Notes: generated by a model from the letters alone, not told the origin. Positions 8,973-18,759 are shown, counted from the stretch's first letter. The stretch: 64,000 nt of DNA from Marinomonas alcarazii (GCF_003208215.1 NZ_QKLW01000001.1:976850-1040849), one strand, 5' to 3'. Translations and numbers: made by a program.

Positions 8973-10364
8973 ATGCTATTTAGACATTTACCTGATGAAA
9001 TATTTCAGGCTTTGAGCGGCTCCAACAGAGCATTAATTGAAGCGGTACTGAACGATCTTGCAGATATTTTTTATGATCATGCTGAAGACCCAATAAAAGA
9101 TAAATCCACTATTATTGAGTCGATAGAAGACACTTTGCACAAGTTAGACACGCTGGCTTGGCATGATGATCAAAAAGAGTCCTTTGACTCACCTAAGACC
9201 ATCCATGATTACGCCTTAAGAATTTACCATCGTCTGGTGAATACTGGATGGTTAGTGGAAGAGCAGGAACTGTATAGAGTCAGCGTCCTGATGACACCTC
9301 AAATCTCCATGTTACTGCGTTCTCTCGTCGAGATTAGCCGACATGGCAAACGCAATTATGGTGCGACTGTACTGAGCATACTCAGTAATTTGGAGTCCGT
9401 CGCAAAACACCCTAAAGAGCGTGGGGTAACTTTACGTCAATCAGCTGAAGCATCTCGAGATTTCTCGGCTCACCTGAATCAGATCTTACTTGGGATACGC
9501 AGTTTGCAAAGAGAGCTCTTTGCTAGCCGAGACCCTAAAGCGATTGTTGCTGGTTTCTTTGACTTGTTTGTAGAAGGCATCTTGATTGCTGACTATAAAA
9601 CCATCAAAACGAGCAATAACCCATTCCGTTTTAGACGACAAATACTCGAGTTAACACAAGAGTTTTTGAACAACCCTGAAACCATGGGGCAGGTTGCCCA
9701 GTGTTATGTAGATCAACAACTCATTACCATGGCTGAAGCACAAGCCATGGTCGAGAAAGATTGCCGCGACATTATCCAAACCTTTAGCAATATAGAACAA
9801 CGCCTAGAACGCATTGATGAATATCGATACCGTCTTGAAAAAAGAGCCGCTGATACCGCCCGCTACATGGACAGTTCACGTCCGGGCATGGCGAATAAAG
9901 TCGCAGGCGTTATTGCCGATGTCGCAAAATTCGACAAATTGCCAACATTAAAAAATGTTATTGGTGCACGTTTTGTCGGTATGGCGTCAGCCGCACAACC
10001 AACAAAACGCAGAGAGCCGCCACCACCTCGCGTAATGACACCATCGGAAGTGTCAGCGGATGCAATAAGATTGCGTGATCAGCAGCGTCGTTTCCACGAA
10101 GCTCGACAGGTTACCATTCCTAAGATGCAAAACTATTTGGATAAACAAATAGCGGCTGGTGATAGCAAACATATTTTAGATTTCACTATTGAATCTGTTG
10201 AAGATTTTGTTTGCTTCGATCATTTGCGTTATGTCGGATCTCTTGGCGTAAGCGCTAAGAAAATAGAAGAGTCATTTGAAGTACAGTTTACTGACCAGTA
10301 TGTGGATGTGCATAATTTCGTTGAATGTCGTGAATTTACTGTAGTGCGTAGGAGCAAAGCGTAA
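8973..10364 (+). CDS. mksF: MksF, kleisin of the MukBEF-like condensin
   Basis: First gene of a three-gene condensin operon. The 463-aa product has the helical layout of MksF/JetA kleisins: an N-terminal winged-helix-like region, a long central helical domain (about 120-320) and a C-terminal part that would contact the SMC head. It is identified by position and by overall character, with a MksE-size partner and an SMC ATPase following. An AGGGAG ribosome site precedes ATG 8973; an overlapping ATG at 8969 is out of frame and stops at once. The stop overlaps the mksE start (TAATG). Confidence 0.85.
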   Translation: MLFRHLPDEIFQALSGSNRALIEAVLNDLADIFYDHAEDPIKDKSTIIESIEDTLHKLDTLAWHDDQKESFDSPKTIHDYALRIYHRLVNTGWLVEEQELYRVSVLMTPQISMLLRSLVEISRHGKRNYGATVLSILSNLESVAKHPKERGVTLRQSAEASRDFSAHLNQILLGIRSLQRELFASRDPKAIVAGFFDLFVEGILIADYKTIKTSNNPFRFRRQILELTQEFLNNPETMGQVAQCYVDQQLITMAEAQAMVEKDCRDIIQTFSNIEQRLERIDEYRYRLEKRAADTARYMDSSRPGMANKVAGVIADVAKFDKLPTLKNVIGARFVGMASAAQPTKRREPPPPRVMTPSEVSADAIRLRDQQRRFHEARQVTIPKMQNYLDKQIAAGDSKHILDFTIESVEDFVCFDHLRYVGSLGVSAKKIEESFEVQFTDQYVDVHNFVECREFTVVRRSKA

Positions 10365-11011
10365 TGCTTAGAGAATTAAAAAAAGTCGTTGAAGAGTCAG
10401 GCAAAGACGCTCAAGAATTCCAACAAACGGCAAACTTTGTGATTGCGAATCAATTTGCTAGCGCCTACAAACATGGCCAACGAAAACATTACTTGTTGCT
10501 TGAGTCCTATCAAGACTACTTTGATAACTTATTCGATGCGCTGGGAATGAAGCTTTACATCAACGAGAATGAGCGTCTTGCCGGCGTTTTGCCAATCCAA
10601 AAAGAAGCCTTTGTTCGTTTGAAAACAGATGAAACCTTATTCCTATTGGTGCTTCGCCAAATTTACGAAGAGAAAATTGAGAACTTTGAAGTCGATAATG
10701 GCTTTGTCGCCACAAACACACACACCATTCTTGACAGATTTGTTCAGCTCGTTAAGCGCGAAATTCCTAACGAAACACGATTCAAAGACATACTGGCTTT
10801 ATTCAGTCGTCATGGCATTGTCATCCGAGGTAAATCCTACGAAGAAGACAGTAAGAACCAAATGATCAATATAACCCCTGTGGTGAGATTGATTGTGACA
10901 GAAGCGTACCTAAGACAATTAGAGTCATTTAATGGTACGGATCCAGATGAAGACGACATCGTGGAATCAGATGCCGAAACAGAAACAACACAAGAAACGA
11001 CTCAAGACTAG
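10364..11011 (+). CDS. mksE: MksE, accessory subunit of the MukBEF-like condensin
   Basis: The 215-aa protein has the size and position of MksE/JetB (DUF4194), the winged-helix dimer that binds the kleisin MksF. The C terminus is a strongly acidic, threonine-rich tail (about residues 192-215). The start overlaps the mksF stop by one base and mksB follows after nine bases, so all three are one transcript. Assignment rests mainly on operon structure, because MksE proteins diverge quickly. Confidence 0.82.
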   Translation: MLRELKKVVEESGKDAQEFQQTANFVIANQFASAYKHGQRKHYLLLESYQDYFDNLFDALGMKLYINENERLAGVLPIQKEAFVRLKTDETLFLLVLRQIYEEKIENFEVDNGFVATNTHTILDRFVQLVKREIPNETRFKDILALFSRHGIVIRGKSYEEDSKNQMINITPVVRLIVTEAYLRQLESFNGTDPDEDDIVESDAETETTQETTQD

Positions 11012-11020
11012 GGCCAAGAT

Positions 11021-14000
11021 ATGAAAAAGTTAAATCGCATCGTATTAGTCAATTGGTACCTGCTGGGTGCAGAAGAGATAACTATTCGTGGCAATACTGC
11101 CATCATTGGACCAACTGGTTCTGGTAAATCCTCTTTGCTTGATGCTATCCAAACCGTTTTGACGGGTGCAAGCAAGCGACACTTGAATTACAACGCCAGT
11201 GCCAATGATGGCAAGGCGAGTGGTCGAAGCATTCGTTCTTATATTTTGGGGATGATCGACTCAGGGCAAGCCAATGCCAAAGCCTTCGGCACCCAACCAA
11301 GACAAGACGCAACCAGTTACCTTGCTTTGGTTTTTGAAGATAGCATCACAGGCAAAGAGTCCACTGTTGGGATTACATTGAGTGCGTCATTAGCATCACC
11401 GGAAGAGGATGTTCTTGGTCGCTTTGTGCTGTCTAATTTTGGCGCGCGCAAATCTGATTTCATCGATGCAATGGAAGGTAAAAGCTATAAAGCTAAACCC
11501 TGGATTGAAGTGCGTGAGAACCTGAAAAAAGTTTGCCTAGATCCATACATTAAATCAGGCAGCGCTTCTGCTACCCAATATATCAACCGCTATTTAGAAG
11601 AACTTAGTCCGAGCCCAGATCATTTAGTTACACAGGATAGCTTCCTTAAAAACTTCAAAAACGCGCTTAAGTTTGTTCCCATTGCTTCACCTACACGCTT
11701 TGTACAAGACTTCGTCTTGGCAGAAGCGCCTTTACAAGTTGGGGCTTATCAGAAATCACTCAATGAATACCGTCAGCTAGAAGCCAAAACACTTGAAGTT
11801 TCTAAACGTATTGATGATTTAAGACTGATTCAACAAGATTGCGAGAAGAAGCATCAGCAAGAGCAAACTGCGATTAACTATCAATGGATCGCAACAGAAG
11901 CACGTTTTGATGAGTTGGGCAGTAAGCAAGACGATATACAAGATCAATATGAGCTTCAAAAAGAGCGTGAAGAGGAAATCGAAGAAGAATTAACTACCCA
12001 AGCCAGCCTATTAAAACAACTGCAGGGACAGTTGCTTCGTTTCGAACAACAGTATGAACACTCTGACGTTGGTCTAAAACTGCAACAACTAGAGCAAAAT
12101 AAGAAGCTATTAACACTGCAAGGCCAGCAAGATCAAAAAGCCATCTTACAAGTACGACAGCTGACAGTATTGTTATCGGCACTGAATTCTTTTGAAGACC
12201 TTCTATCAAAAGAAACCCTGACGTTGGTAAGTGAGTTTTCAGCATTTAATGGGTTAATTTCAGAAGATGGACGCATCGAAGGTAATCTCAAACCTTTGAC
12301 TCAGAAACTGGTTGCACTTAATGAGTCTTTAGATAAAGAAAAATCTCAAGTGTTTGCTCAACGTTCTGAGCTTAACCGCACCATTTTGAACTTAAAAGAT
12401 GAGTGTAAGCAGCTTGAATCAGATGTCTCTTCTTTAAAAGGCGGGGTTAGCCCGCTTTCTCAAAATACAAAACGACTTATTGCGTTATTAAAGGACGCAA
12501 ATATCACAGCCACACCACTGAGCCATTTAGCGGAAGTCACTGACAGAAAGTGGCAAGACGCTATTGAAGGTTACCTAGGTGCACAACGTGAAGCGTTGAT
12601 CGTTGAGCCTGAAGAGGCAGAAGAGGCGATTCGTATTTTCCGTGCTCATCGACGACAATTAATGGGGTGTCGTGTTATTGACACCACCCAAACTCGATTG
12701 TGGTTAAATCGCGGCGACAATAATTCAGCATTACGCTTTATACGTTGTAACAATGATCACACTCAAGCTTATTTAAACCGTCGCTTGGGTGGAATAAAAC
12801 CTGTTGATACAGAGCGTGAATTATTGCGTGAAGACAGCGCGATGACAGCCGATGGCATGTTAAAACTTGCCGGTACTATCTCTACCATTCGTTTTGTCCC
12901 ACACATGATGGTTGGTATCAATACCGAAGGCATGCGTGAATCTCGTGAAAAACAATTAGCTAACCTTAGCGGCGAACTAATGAATTTCCTTAAGGCCGAT
13001 CAGCGCCTTGAGCAAGCGGATTCCTTGCTTGGTCGTATCATGGCTAACAATCAATTTGATGCTGATACCATAAGCAATGCGAGCCATTCTGTGACTCGAT
13101 TGACTCAAGAACTTGAGTCAGTTGAAGCCGAAATTATGCAATTGCAAAAGCATGACGATACCGAACTACAAGAACGTATTGAAGAGCTGAAATCTCGTAT
13201 TGCCAATGTTGAGCTGGATCAGAAAAAACTGGATCGTGAGCGCCAACAGATTGCAGAACAATTTGGTGCATTAAATACCCAAAAAAGTCAGTTAAGCTCA
13301 GCGCTATCGGCTCTAGATGAAGAGCGTAATCGCCTGACGTCTAATCCAAAATACGATGCTGAATTCGCCAGTGAGCGTTATGCTTTATTGGAGAGTAGCA
13401 TGGTAAATGGCGCAGCCATTTATAGAGAAGCCATCAGTCGGGCTGAAAAGGCCAACGAAAAAGCTCGTACTTTCGATCAGAAAGTCCGAAAAGAAGTGGC
13501 TGACCATTATGGTAAATACCATCATGCTAACCTTGATAATGACGTTCAACTGGATTACCTAGAATCGAAATTTGAAGAGTTTGAGCATTACGTTTCTTAT
13601 CAAATCGATGTCCTTAGTGAGACTGAATTAGCCAAATACGCTAAACGTGCGGAATTGGCTCGTCGAGAAGCTGAGGAAACATTCCGATCAGATTATGTCT
13701 CTAAACTGAAAGACTCGCTTGATCAAGTCGCACACATTATTCGTGAGCTTAACCACAGCTTAAAACGCCGTCCATTTAACCAAGAGATCTATCAATTCCG
13801 CTACTATCCAAATGGCGATATGAAAGACATCTTGGATTTGGTTGAGCGTTTTAGTGCCCAAGATCAAGCAAATGTCGGTGGATTATTTGACCCTCACTTG
13901 AATGACGATCCAGATCACGCTCGAGCTATAGCGTCGATTCAGGAATTGATATCAGATGACGAGAAGCAACAAGATCTTGCAGACTACCGTAAGTTTTATA

Positions 14001-14437
14001 ACTTTGAGGTTGATATCTTGGATGCCGACGGCAACAAAAAAACAACGTTGAGCCAGCGCATTCAAACGGGCTCTGGTGGTGAGCACCAGATTCCATTTTA
14101 CTTGGCCATCGCTGCTGCTTTATCGACTACGTATCGTTTACACGAAACCATGGATGGGGAAATCGTTGGCGGCTTCTCTCTGGCCATGTTCGATGAAGCT
14201 TTCAACAAAATTGATATGGTTAAAACGTCAACTTGTATGGGCTTTATGAAGGACATTGGCTTACAAGTTATTGCCGCAGCGCCAGATGATAAACGCGCTG
14301 TTATGGCAGCGAATATGGATACTATTATTAGTGTTTGGCGAGAAGGCGGCGCAGTATCCATCGATGTTGCTTATCCGAAAGAAAAGGGTCAAACCCTACT
14401 AAATGGCGAAGTAGACTCACTACCGACTCCAGCATAA
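11021..14437 (+). CDS. mksB: MksB, SMC-like ATPase of the MukBEF-like condensin
   Basis: This 1138-aa SMC-type ATPase has Walker A GPTGSGKSSLLDAI at about residues 31-44, long coiled coils (about 250-450 and 680-960) around a hinge, an ABC signature QTGSGGEHQ and Walker B FSLAMFDEAFNKID near the C terminus. It matches MksB/JetC in length and motifs, and is shorter than MukB. MksBEF complexes organise the chromosome; versions with a fourth subunit, MksG/JetD, act as Wadjet plasmid defence. No such gene follows here: bolA begins 11 bases after the stop. A chromosomal condensin role is therefore more likely. Confidence 0.92.
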   Translation: MKKLNRIVLVNWYLLGAEEITIRGNTAIIGPTGSGKSSLLDAIQTVLTGASKRHLNYNASANDGKASGRSIRSYILGMIDSGQANAKAFGTQPRQDATSYLALVFEDSITGKESTVGITLSASLASPEEDVLGRFVLSNFGARKSDFIDAMEGKSYKAKPWIEVRENLKKVCLDPYIKSGSASATQYINRYLEELSPSPDHLVTQDSFLKNFKNALKFVPIASPTRFVQDFVLAEAPLQVGAYQKSLNEYRQLEAKTLEVSKRIDDLRLIQQDCEKKHQQEQTAINYQWIATEARFDELGSKQDDIQDQYELQKEREEEIEEELTTQASLLKQLQGQLLRFEQQYEHSDVGLKLQQLEQNKKLLTLQGQQDQKAILQVRQLTVLLSALNSFEDLLSKETLTLVSEFSAFNGLISEDGRIEGNLKPLTQKLVALNESLDKEKSQVFAQRSELNRTILNLKDECKQLESDVSSLKGGVSPLSQNTKRLIALLKDANITATPLSHLAEVTDRKWQDAIEGYLGAQREALIVEPEEAEEAIRIFRAHRRQLMGCRVIDTTQTRLWLNRGDNNSALRFIRCNNDHTQAYLNRRLGGIKPVDTERELLREDSAMTADGMLKLAGTISTIRFVPHMMVGINTEGMRESREKQLANLSGELMNFLKADQRLEQADSLLGRIMANNQFDADTISNASHSVTRLTQELESVEAEIMQLQKHDDTELQERIEELKSRIANVELDQKKLDRERQQIAEQFGALNTQKSQLSSALSALDEERNRLTSNPKYDAEFASERYALLESSMVNGAAIYREAISRAEKANEKARTFDQKVRKEVADHYGKYHHANLDNDVQLDYLESKFEEFEHYVSYQIDVLSETELAKYAKRAELARREAEETFRSDYVSKLKDSLDQVAHIIRELNHSLKRRPFNQEIYQFRYYPNGDMKDILDLVERFSAQDQANVGGLFDPHLNDDPDHARAIASIQELISDDEKQQDLADYRKFYNFEVDILDADGNKKTTLSQRIQTGSGGEHQIPFYLAIAAALSTTYRLHETMDGEIVGGFSLAMFDEAFNKIDMVKTSTCMGFMKDIGLQVIAAAPDDKRAVMAANMDTIISVWREGGAVSIDVAYPKEKGQTLLNGEVDSLPTPA

Positions 14438-14448
14438 TAGAGAATGAC

Positions 14449-14754
14449 ATGCTTATACAAAATCAGATAAATCAACGTATTAACGAAAGCCTAGATGTAC
14501 AGCATATGACACTCGAAAACGAGAGTCATATGCACAATGTGCCAGAAGGCAGTGAATCGCATTTTAAACTTGTTTTAGTGAGTGATGATTTTGAAGGTAA
14601 AAGGCTGGTTCAACGACACCAGCTTATTTACGCTACGCTAAAAGAAGAAATGACGAAAATTCACGCCTTAGCCATGCATCTATACTCAACCAAAGAATGG
14701 AATGAGCGCAATGCGCTTGCTCCATCTTCGCCAAAATGCCACGGAGGCGAGTAG
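14449..14754 (+). CDS. bolA: BolA family protein
   Basis: A 101-aa BolA/IbaG protein. The conserved core is visible: VSDDFEGKRLVQRHQLIY, then EEMTKIHALAMHLYS and EW, followed by a CHGG tail with the cysteine common in BolA. BolA proteins bind [2Fe-2S] clusters together with monothiol glutaredoxins, and some bind DNA and affect cell shape. The start is ATG 14449, just after the mksB stop, because homology begins there; the in-frame extension overlapping mksB is not coding. It may share the mks transcript. Confidence 0.9.
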   Translation: MLIQNQINQRINESLDVQHMTLENESHMHNVPEGSESHFKLVLVSDDFEGKRLVQRHQLIYATLKEEMTKIHALAMHLYSTKEWNERNALAPSSPKCHGGE

Positions 14755-14779
14755 ATCGCTTGATCCGCTCGATTAGCCA

Positions 14780-15082
14780 ATGAGTATTTCAGTTACTGTT
14801 AACGAAGAAGAAAATCTTGTCACCATTCATATTATTGGTAGCTTTGATTTTTCTTTATTTAATGAGTTTCGTGAAGCCTATTCTTCATTACCAAAGACGT
14901 ATAAAAGCTATGTTGTCGATATGAGTATGGTCGAATATTTAGACAGTGCAGCACTTGGAATGCTACTAAGTATGAGGAATGCAATCGAGCTAGAAAGTGA
15001 CATTCGATTAGAAGGAGCCAATGACTTCATTAAGAATATTCTTATGATTTCTCGCTTCGATAAACGCTTTGACATTCAATAG
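14780..15082 (+). CDS. STAS-domain anti-sigma factor antagonist
   Basis: A single STAS domain of 100 aa, of the anti-anti-sigma type (SpoIIAA/HsbA-like). The phospho-acceptor serine lies in MVEYLDSAALGMLL. In partner-switching systems a serine kinase phosphorylates this protein and a PP2C phosphatase restores it. The phosphatase is the next gene, nine bases downstream. No anti-sigma kinase or alternative sigma factor is in the window. In Pseudomonas the equivalent pair (HsbA/HsbR) acts on FlgM and a diguanylate cyclase to switch motility and biofilm; that function is only inferred here. Confidence 0.88.
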   Translation: MSISVTVNEEENLVTIHIIGSFDFSLFNEFREAYSSLPKTYKSYVVDMSMVEYLDSAALGMLLSMRNAIELESDIRLEGANDFIKNILMISRFDKRFDIQ

Positions 15083-15091
15083 GCTAAATAG

Positions 15092-16243
15092 ATGAAATTA
15101 TTATGCGTAGACAGTGAACCCGTTTATCGCGAAATTATTTCTTTATGTGCAGAAAGCGTCGGCGCTCAGGTCAAGAGTGTAGAGTGCTTTGACGAAGCAA
15201 TACATGCGTTTTACGACTACGCTCCGGATATTGTCATCTTAGACGTTATTATTAAAGGTGGCAGTGGTATTGATCTCGTTAAAAAAATGAAAGCCATGGC
15301 TGGCAATCGCTTCGTACCGATTATATTTCTAGCGTCACAGACATCAGACGCCGTTATGGGAAATTGCTTTAGATGCGGCGCTGATGATTTCATTCCTAAG
15401 CCATTCAGTGAAATCTTGTTCAATATTCGATTAAAGACACATATGCGCCACGTCGAATTGATCAAAGAAATGTACCGTAAAAATAAAGCGCTCACCTATT
15501 ATCAAACCATGATAGAACGAGAACATGAAATGGCGCACCATGTTCTTAACCACATTCAGACACGCAGCGAACGAAACTCCGAATATGTTGCTATTACTCG
15601 ATTGTCTGCAGCGAGCTTTAATGGCGATTTAGCCCTGGTAAAAACCCGTTCTGATGGAGCTCGTCTAGCATTTGTTGGCGATTTCACCGGACACGGTTTA
15701 CCCGCATCAATAGGGGCCTTACCTGTCATGCAGGCTTTTTTTGATGCGGTCGATGATTTGCTTGATATCGGTAAGTTAGCCGAAAGAATCAATCGAATTT
15801 TAATCAGTGTCTTACCTGATTATATGTTTTGTGCTGGCTATTTGGTGTTGCTGTACCCTAATGGAAAAATCCTATATTGGGGTGGCGGCATGCCTAATGC
15901 CTTTATTCGTCGTTCTGGTGGCAAACTCGATCAACTGAGGTCGAACCACATGCCTCTTGGTATTTTACCTGCACGAGAATTTGACGCGGGGCTACAAAGC
16001 GATCAACTAGACGAAAGCGATACTCTGGTGATTATGTCTGATGGCGTCTTAGAGTTGAAAAATATCTCTGAAGAAATGCTAGGGAACGATAGAGTAGAGG
16101 CCATTATTAATTCTTCTTATGCAGAGAAGAGCTTAATAACAGCGCAAAGGACAGCGGAAAAAAAATTAGCAGAATATCAGGGTGAATCTATTCAATTAGA
16201 TGATATTACACTTCTTGCTCTTAGAAGAACCTGCTTGAATTAA
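15092..16243 (+). CDS. response regulator with PP2C-type (SpoIIE) phosphatase output
   Basis: This 383-aa protein has an N-terminal receiver (about residues 1-120) with phospho-acceptor Asp in DIVILDVII, and a C-terminal SpoIIE-type PP2C phosphatase (about 170-380). Metal-binding aspartates lie in VGDFTGHGLPA, IMSDGV and LDDITLL. It should dephosphorylate the STAS protein encoded just upstream. Similar proteins are RssB/HsbR-like in pseudomonads. The receiver implies control by a histidine kinase or phosphotransfer protein outside the window. An inverted repeat spans its stop codon. Confidence 0.9.
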   Translation: MKLLCVDSEPVYREIISLCAESVGAQVKSVECFDEAIHAFYDYAPDIVILDVIIKGGSGIDLVKKMKAMAGNRFVPIIFLASQTSDAVMGNCFRCGADDFIPKPFSEILFNIRLKTHMRHVELIKEMYRKNKALTYYQTMIEREHEMAHHVLNHIQTRSERNSEYVAITRLSAASFNGDLALVKTRSDGARLAFVGDFTGHGLPASIGALPVMQAFFDAVDDLLDIGKLAERINRILISVLPDYMFCAGYLVLLYPNGKILYWGGGMPNAFIRRSGGKLDQLRSNHMPLGILPAREFDAGLQSDQLDESDTLVIMSDGVLELKNISEEMLGNDRVEAIINSSYAEKSLITAQRTAEKKLAEYQGESIQLDDITLLALRRTCLN

Positions 16244-16256
16244 GCGACAAGCAGGT
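16229..16256. terminator. inverted repeat over the end of the phosphatase gene
   Basis: Perfect arms ACCTGCTT (16229-16236) and AAGCAGGT (16249-16256) overlap the stop codon and lie between convergent genes. There is no strong T-tract, so terminator function is uncertain. Confidence 0.35.
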
Positions 16257-16266
16257 GCTTTCAGTA

Positions 16267-16905
16267 CTATCTCTTTCCACCTTTCTTTTTGTTTTTATTG
16301 CCTTGTTTTGGCTGTGCTTTGGGAAAAGGGCGCTTCTCTGGTTCCGTACGTAGCACTAAAAATAAGTCAGTTACTACTTCTGGTATTTGTGCAATGCAAG
16401 AATCAGTCAGTTTTTCACTGTGACGAATTTGAACAACTTCTTCATCATCAAACAGGTCAGACGCGACCATGATTGGCAGTAAAAGCTCCGCTACTACTTC
16501 TTCCTTTTCAGACTCAAACCATTGGCTTTCTGTCATGAATACGCCTTCCATAAAACCAGTAGCCCATTCTTGCAGCTCACTTAACTCTTCAGGAGATTGG
16601 CCCATTTCTAATTCACAAGGAACCATAAAGCCATCTTCAGATTCTAGCTCTTTTTGAATATCAACAAAAAGGCGAGTTAAGTACTGAGTAATTTGCTTTT
16701 CTTGCTTTGGATTTTCAAACTGTGGTGTCTCTTCGAAGATCACCGGTAACCACTGATCTTCCGTTGTTGGTGTAGGACAAATAGCTAATGCCGTCAAAAA
16801 GCCATGAGCCATCACAAAGTTCTGACATTCCTCATGAACTTGATCCGATTCCAAAAAATTTTCTAATGTCTCTAGTTCAAGATCATCAAGAGGTTGATGT
16901 GCCAT
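16267..16905 (-). CDS. UPF0149 (YecA/YgfB) family protein
   Basis: A 212-aa member of the UPF0149 family: an acidic all-helical domain (about residues 5-185) with the family pattern ALAICPTPTTEDQWLPVIF, and a basic C-terminal tail rich in Lys, Gly and Asn. Function of the family is not established. I chose ATG 16905 (MAHQPLDD) because GGGGA precedes it at about eight bases; an upstream in-frame start would add seven residues. The tail lacks the SEC-C zinc motif found in E. coli YecA. It diverges from recQ. Confidence 0.8.
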   Translation of the reverse strand: MAHQPLDDLELETLENFLESDQVHEECQNFVMAHGFLTALAICPTPTTEDQWLPVIFEETPQFENPKQEKQITQYLTRLFVDIQKELESEDGFMVPCELEMGQSPEELSELQEWATGFMEGVFMTESQWFESEKEEVVAELLLPIMVASDLFDDEEVVQIRHSEKLTDSCIAQIPEVVTDLFLVLRTEPEKRPFPKAQPKQGNKNKKKGGKR

Positions 16906-17001
16906 GTATATGTTTCCCCAATACAAATTAAGTGTATGATTCTAGCGAAAAGAGAGCGAAAAATCGATGCAGAAAGTAGCGTCTTAAGGGATAATTCCTA
17001 A

Positions 17002-18759
17002 ATGAATTTAAAGTCACTCACACTTTCTCGATTAGGTTATTCCGAATATCGCCCATTGCAAGAAAAGGCGATCGATGCCTTATGCGCAGGTCAGGATGTT
17101 TTACTAGCCGCACCCACAGGTGGCGGCAAATCCTTAGTTTACCAATCAGCTGGATTAATCAGACAAGGCGTTGCCGTCATTGTTAGTCCGTTGTTGTCTT
17201 TAATGTCTCAACAAGTAGATGAGTTAACTAAAAAGGGCATTCGCGCTAAATTTCTAAATTCAACACTAAACCCAGGAGAACAGGACGATTTAATCTGGGC
17301 ACTACGGCATGAACATATCGACTTACTTTACATATCGCCTGAAAAGTTGGTACAGCCTTCGGTTATCGGTTTTTTACACAGCTTCGACATTTCTTTATTT
17401 GCCATTGATGAAGCCCATTGCATTTCTCAATGGGGGAGCTTTTTTAGACCTGAGTACAGCCAATTAGGACAACTTAAGGACTCCTTTCCAGACGTTCCTA
17501 TCATCGCTTTAACCGGAACCGTCGACAAAGACACAATAAACACCATTCAGACATCACTTAAGTTGAAGGATTGTCAGGTTCTTCGTAGCAGTTTTGATCG
17601 ATCCAATATAAAGATCCACATCGCTCAAAAACGCAAAGCTAAACAACAGGTTTTGTACTTTTTACATCATGAAGTACCCGGTCAGACTGGCATCATCTAT
17701 TGTCGGTCAAGAAAGAAGACCGAAGAGATTGCGGATTGGCTCAGTCAATTAGGGCTACCAAGCTTATGTTATCACGCCGCAATGACGGAAGAAGATAAAC
17801 GAGCTAATCACCATACCTTTACCCACCAACCAGGCACCATCATGGTTGCGACGACGGCCTATGGTATGGGGATTGATATTGCACATGTTCGATTTGTTGT
17901 TCACATCGACTTACCCAATAATACTGAGTCATATTTTCAGGAAATAGGCCGCGCGGGAAGAGATGGCAAACCAGCCAAAGCATTACTTTTGTATGGCCTA
18001 CAGGATATAACCCAAGCTCAACAATTGGCTGCCATGCAACCCTTTTCAGCAGATAAAGAACTTGAAAATATGGGTAAATTCTTTCGGGTTTTGGAAAGTA
18101 GGGGCTGTAGAAGACAAAACTTATTGGCACATTTTGATGAACGCTTACCAGCATGCGACAACTGCGACCGATGTCTATCCAATAGATCAGAACAAAATGT
18201 GACGATAGCAAGCCAAAAACTGCTTTCTTTAATTTATCATACGAAAGGTGTCCAACCGTTTTCTTTGCTCATCCAGATATTACTTGGCAAAAAAACCAAA
18301 TCTGTACTGGCAGCTAATGCAGAAACATCTCCGTTATTTGCAAAAGGCAAAGAGCTTACTGAAGTTCAATGGAAAGCGATCATTAGACACCTTATTGCTT
18401 TCGATTACATAACACTTGGCACAATATCTGCTTTCACAGTTCACATAAATGAAAAATCCCGGTCCGTGTTAAAAGGCAATACACAAATTATTATTCCAAA
18501 TGAGCAATACTACCCAACACTTCATGAAGACGATCTTGAGATAGGCAGTGTGAGTTGGCATAAGGTATTAGCTTGGAAATATAGCCATGGTAAAAATACT
18601 CTTAGTGAAAATCAGCTAAGATTAATTTGTCGCCATAAGCCAAAATCTATTGCATCTCTTAGCAGACTAACAGGCTTACCAAAAGATCATGTCGTAGATT
18701 TTGCAGATACACTATTAAAAATAGTACATGAGATGGATTCATTGGAGGTAAGTCCTTAA
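17002..18759 (+). CDS. recQ: RecQ family ATP-dependent DNA helicase
   Basis: A 3'-5' SF2 helicase of 585 aa. Walker A APTGGGKS, the DEAH box FAIDEAHCISQWG with the RecQ aromatic loop, motif V/VI (GRAGRDGKPA) and a four-cysteine zinc site ending CDNCDRC are all visible. A winged-helix and a shortened HRDC-like region (about residues 540-580) complete it. RecQ unwinds recombination intermediates and acts in RecF-pathway repair. The stop overlaps the sprT-like start (TAATG), suggesting coupling. It is somewhat shorter than E. coli RecQ and could be a paralogue rather than the main RecQ. Confidence 0.88.
   Translation: MNLKSLTLSRLGYSEYRPLQEKAIDALCAGQDVLLAAPTGGGKSLVYQSAGLIRQGVAVIVSPLLSLMSQQVDELTKKGIRAKFLNSTLNPGEQDDLIWALRHEHIDLLYISPEKLVQPSVIGFLHSFDISLFAIDEAHCISQWGSFFRPEYSQLGQLKDSFPDVPIIALTGTVDKDTINTIQTSLKLKDCQVLRSSFDRSNIKIHIAQKRKAKQQVLYFLHHEVPGQTGIIYCRSRKKTEEIADWLSQLGLPSLCYHAAMTEEDKRANHHTFTHQPGTIMVATTAYGMGIDIAHVRFVVHIDLPNNTESYFQEIGRAGRDGKPAKALLLYGLQDITQAQQLAAMQPFSADKELENMGKFFRVLESRGCRRQNLLAHFDERLPACDNCDRCLSNRSEQNVTIASQKLLSLIYHTKGVQPFSLLIQILLGKKTKSVLAANAETSPLFAKGKELTEVQWKAIIRHLIAFDYITLGTISAFTVHINEKSRSVLKGNTQIIIPNEQYYPTLHEDDLEIGSVSWHKVLAWKYSHGKNTLSENQLRLICRHKPKSIASLSRLTGLPKDHVVDFADTLLKIVHEMDSLEVSP

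Noticed and set aside
8973..14437. Wadjet plasmid-defence system
   Set aside because: No jetD/mksG gene follows or precedes the three condensin genes; the downstream gene is bolA.
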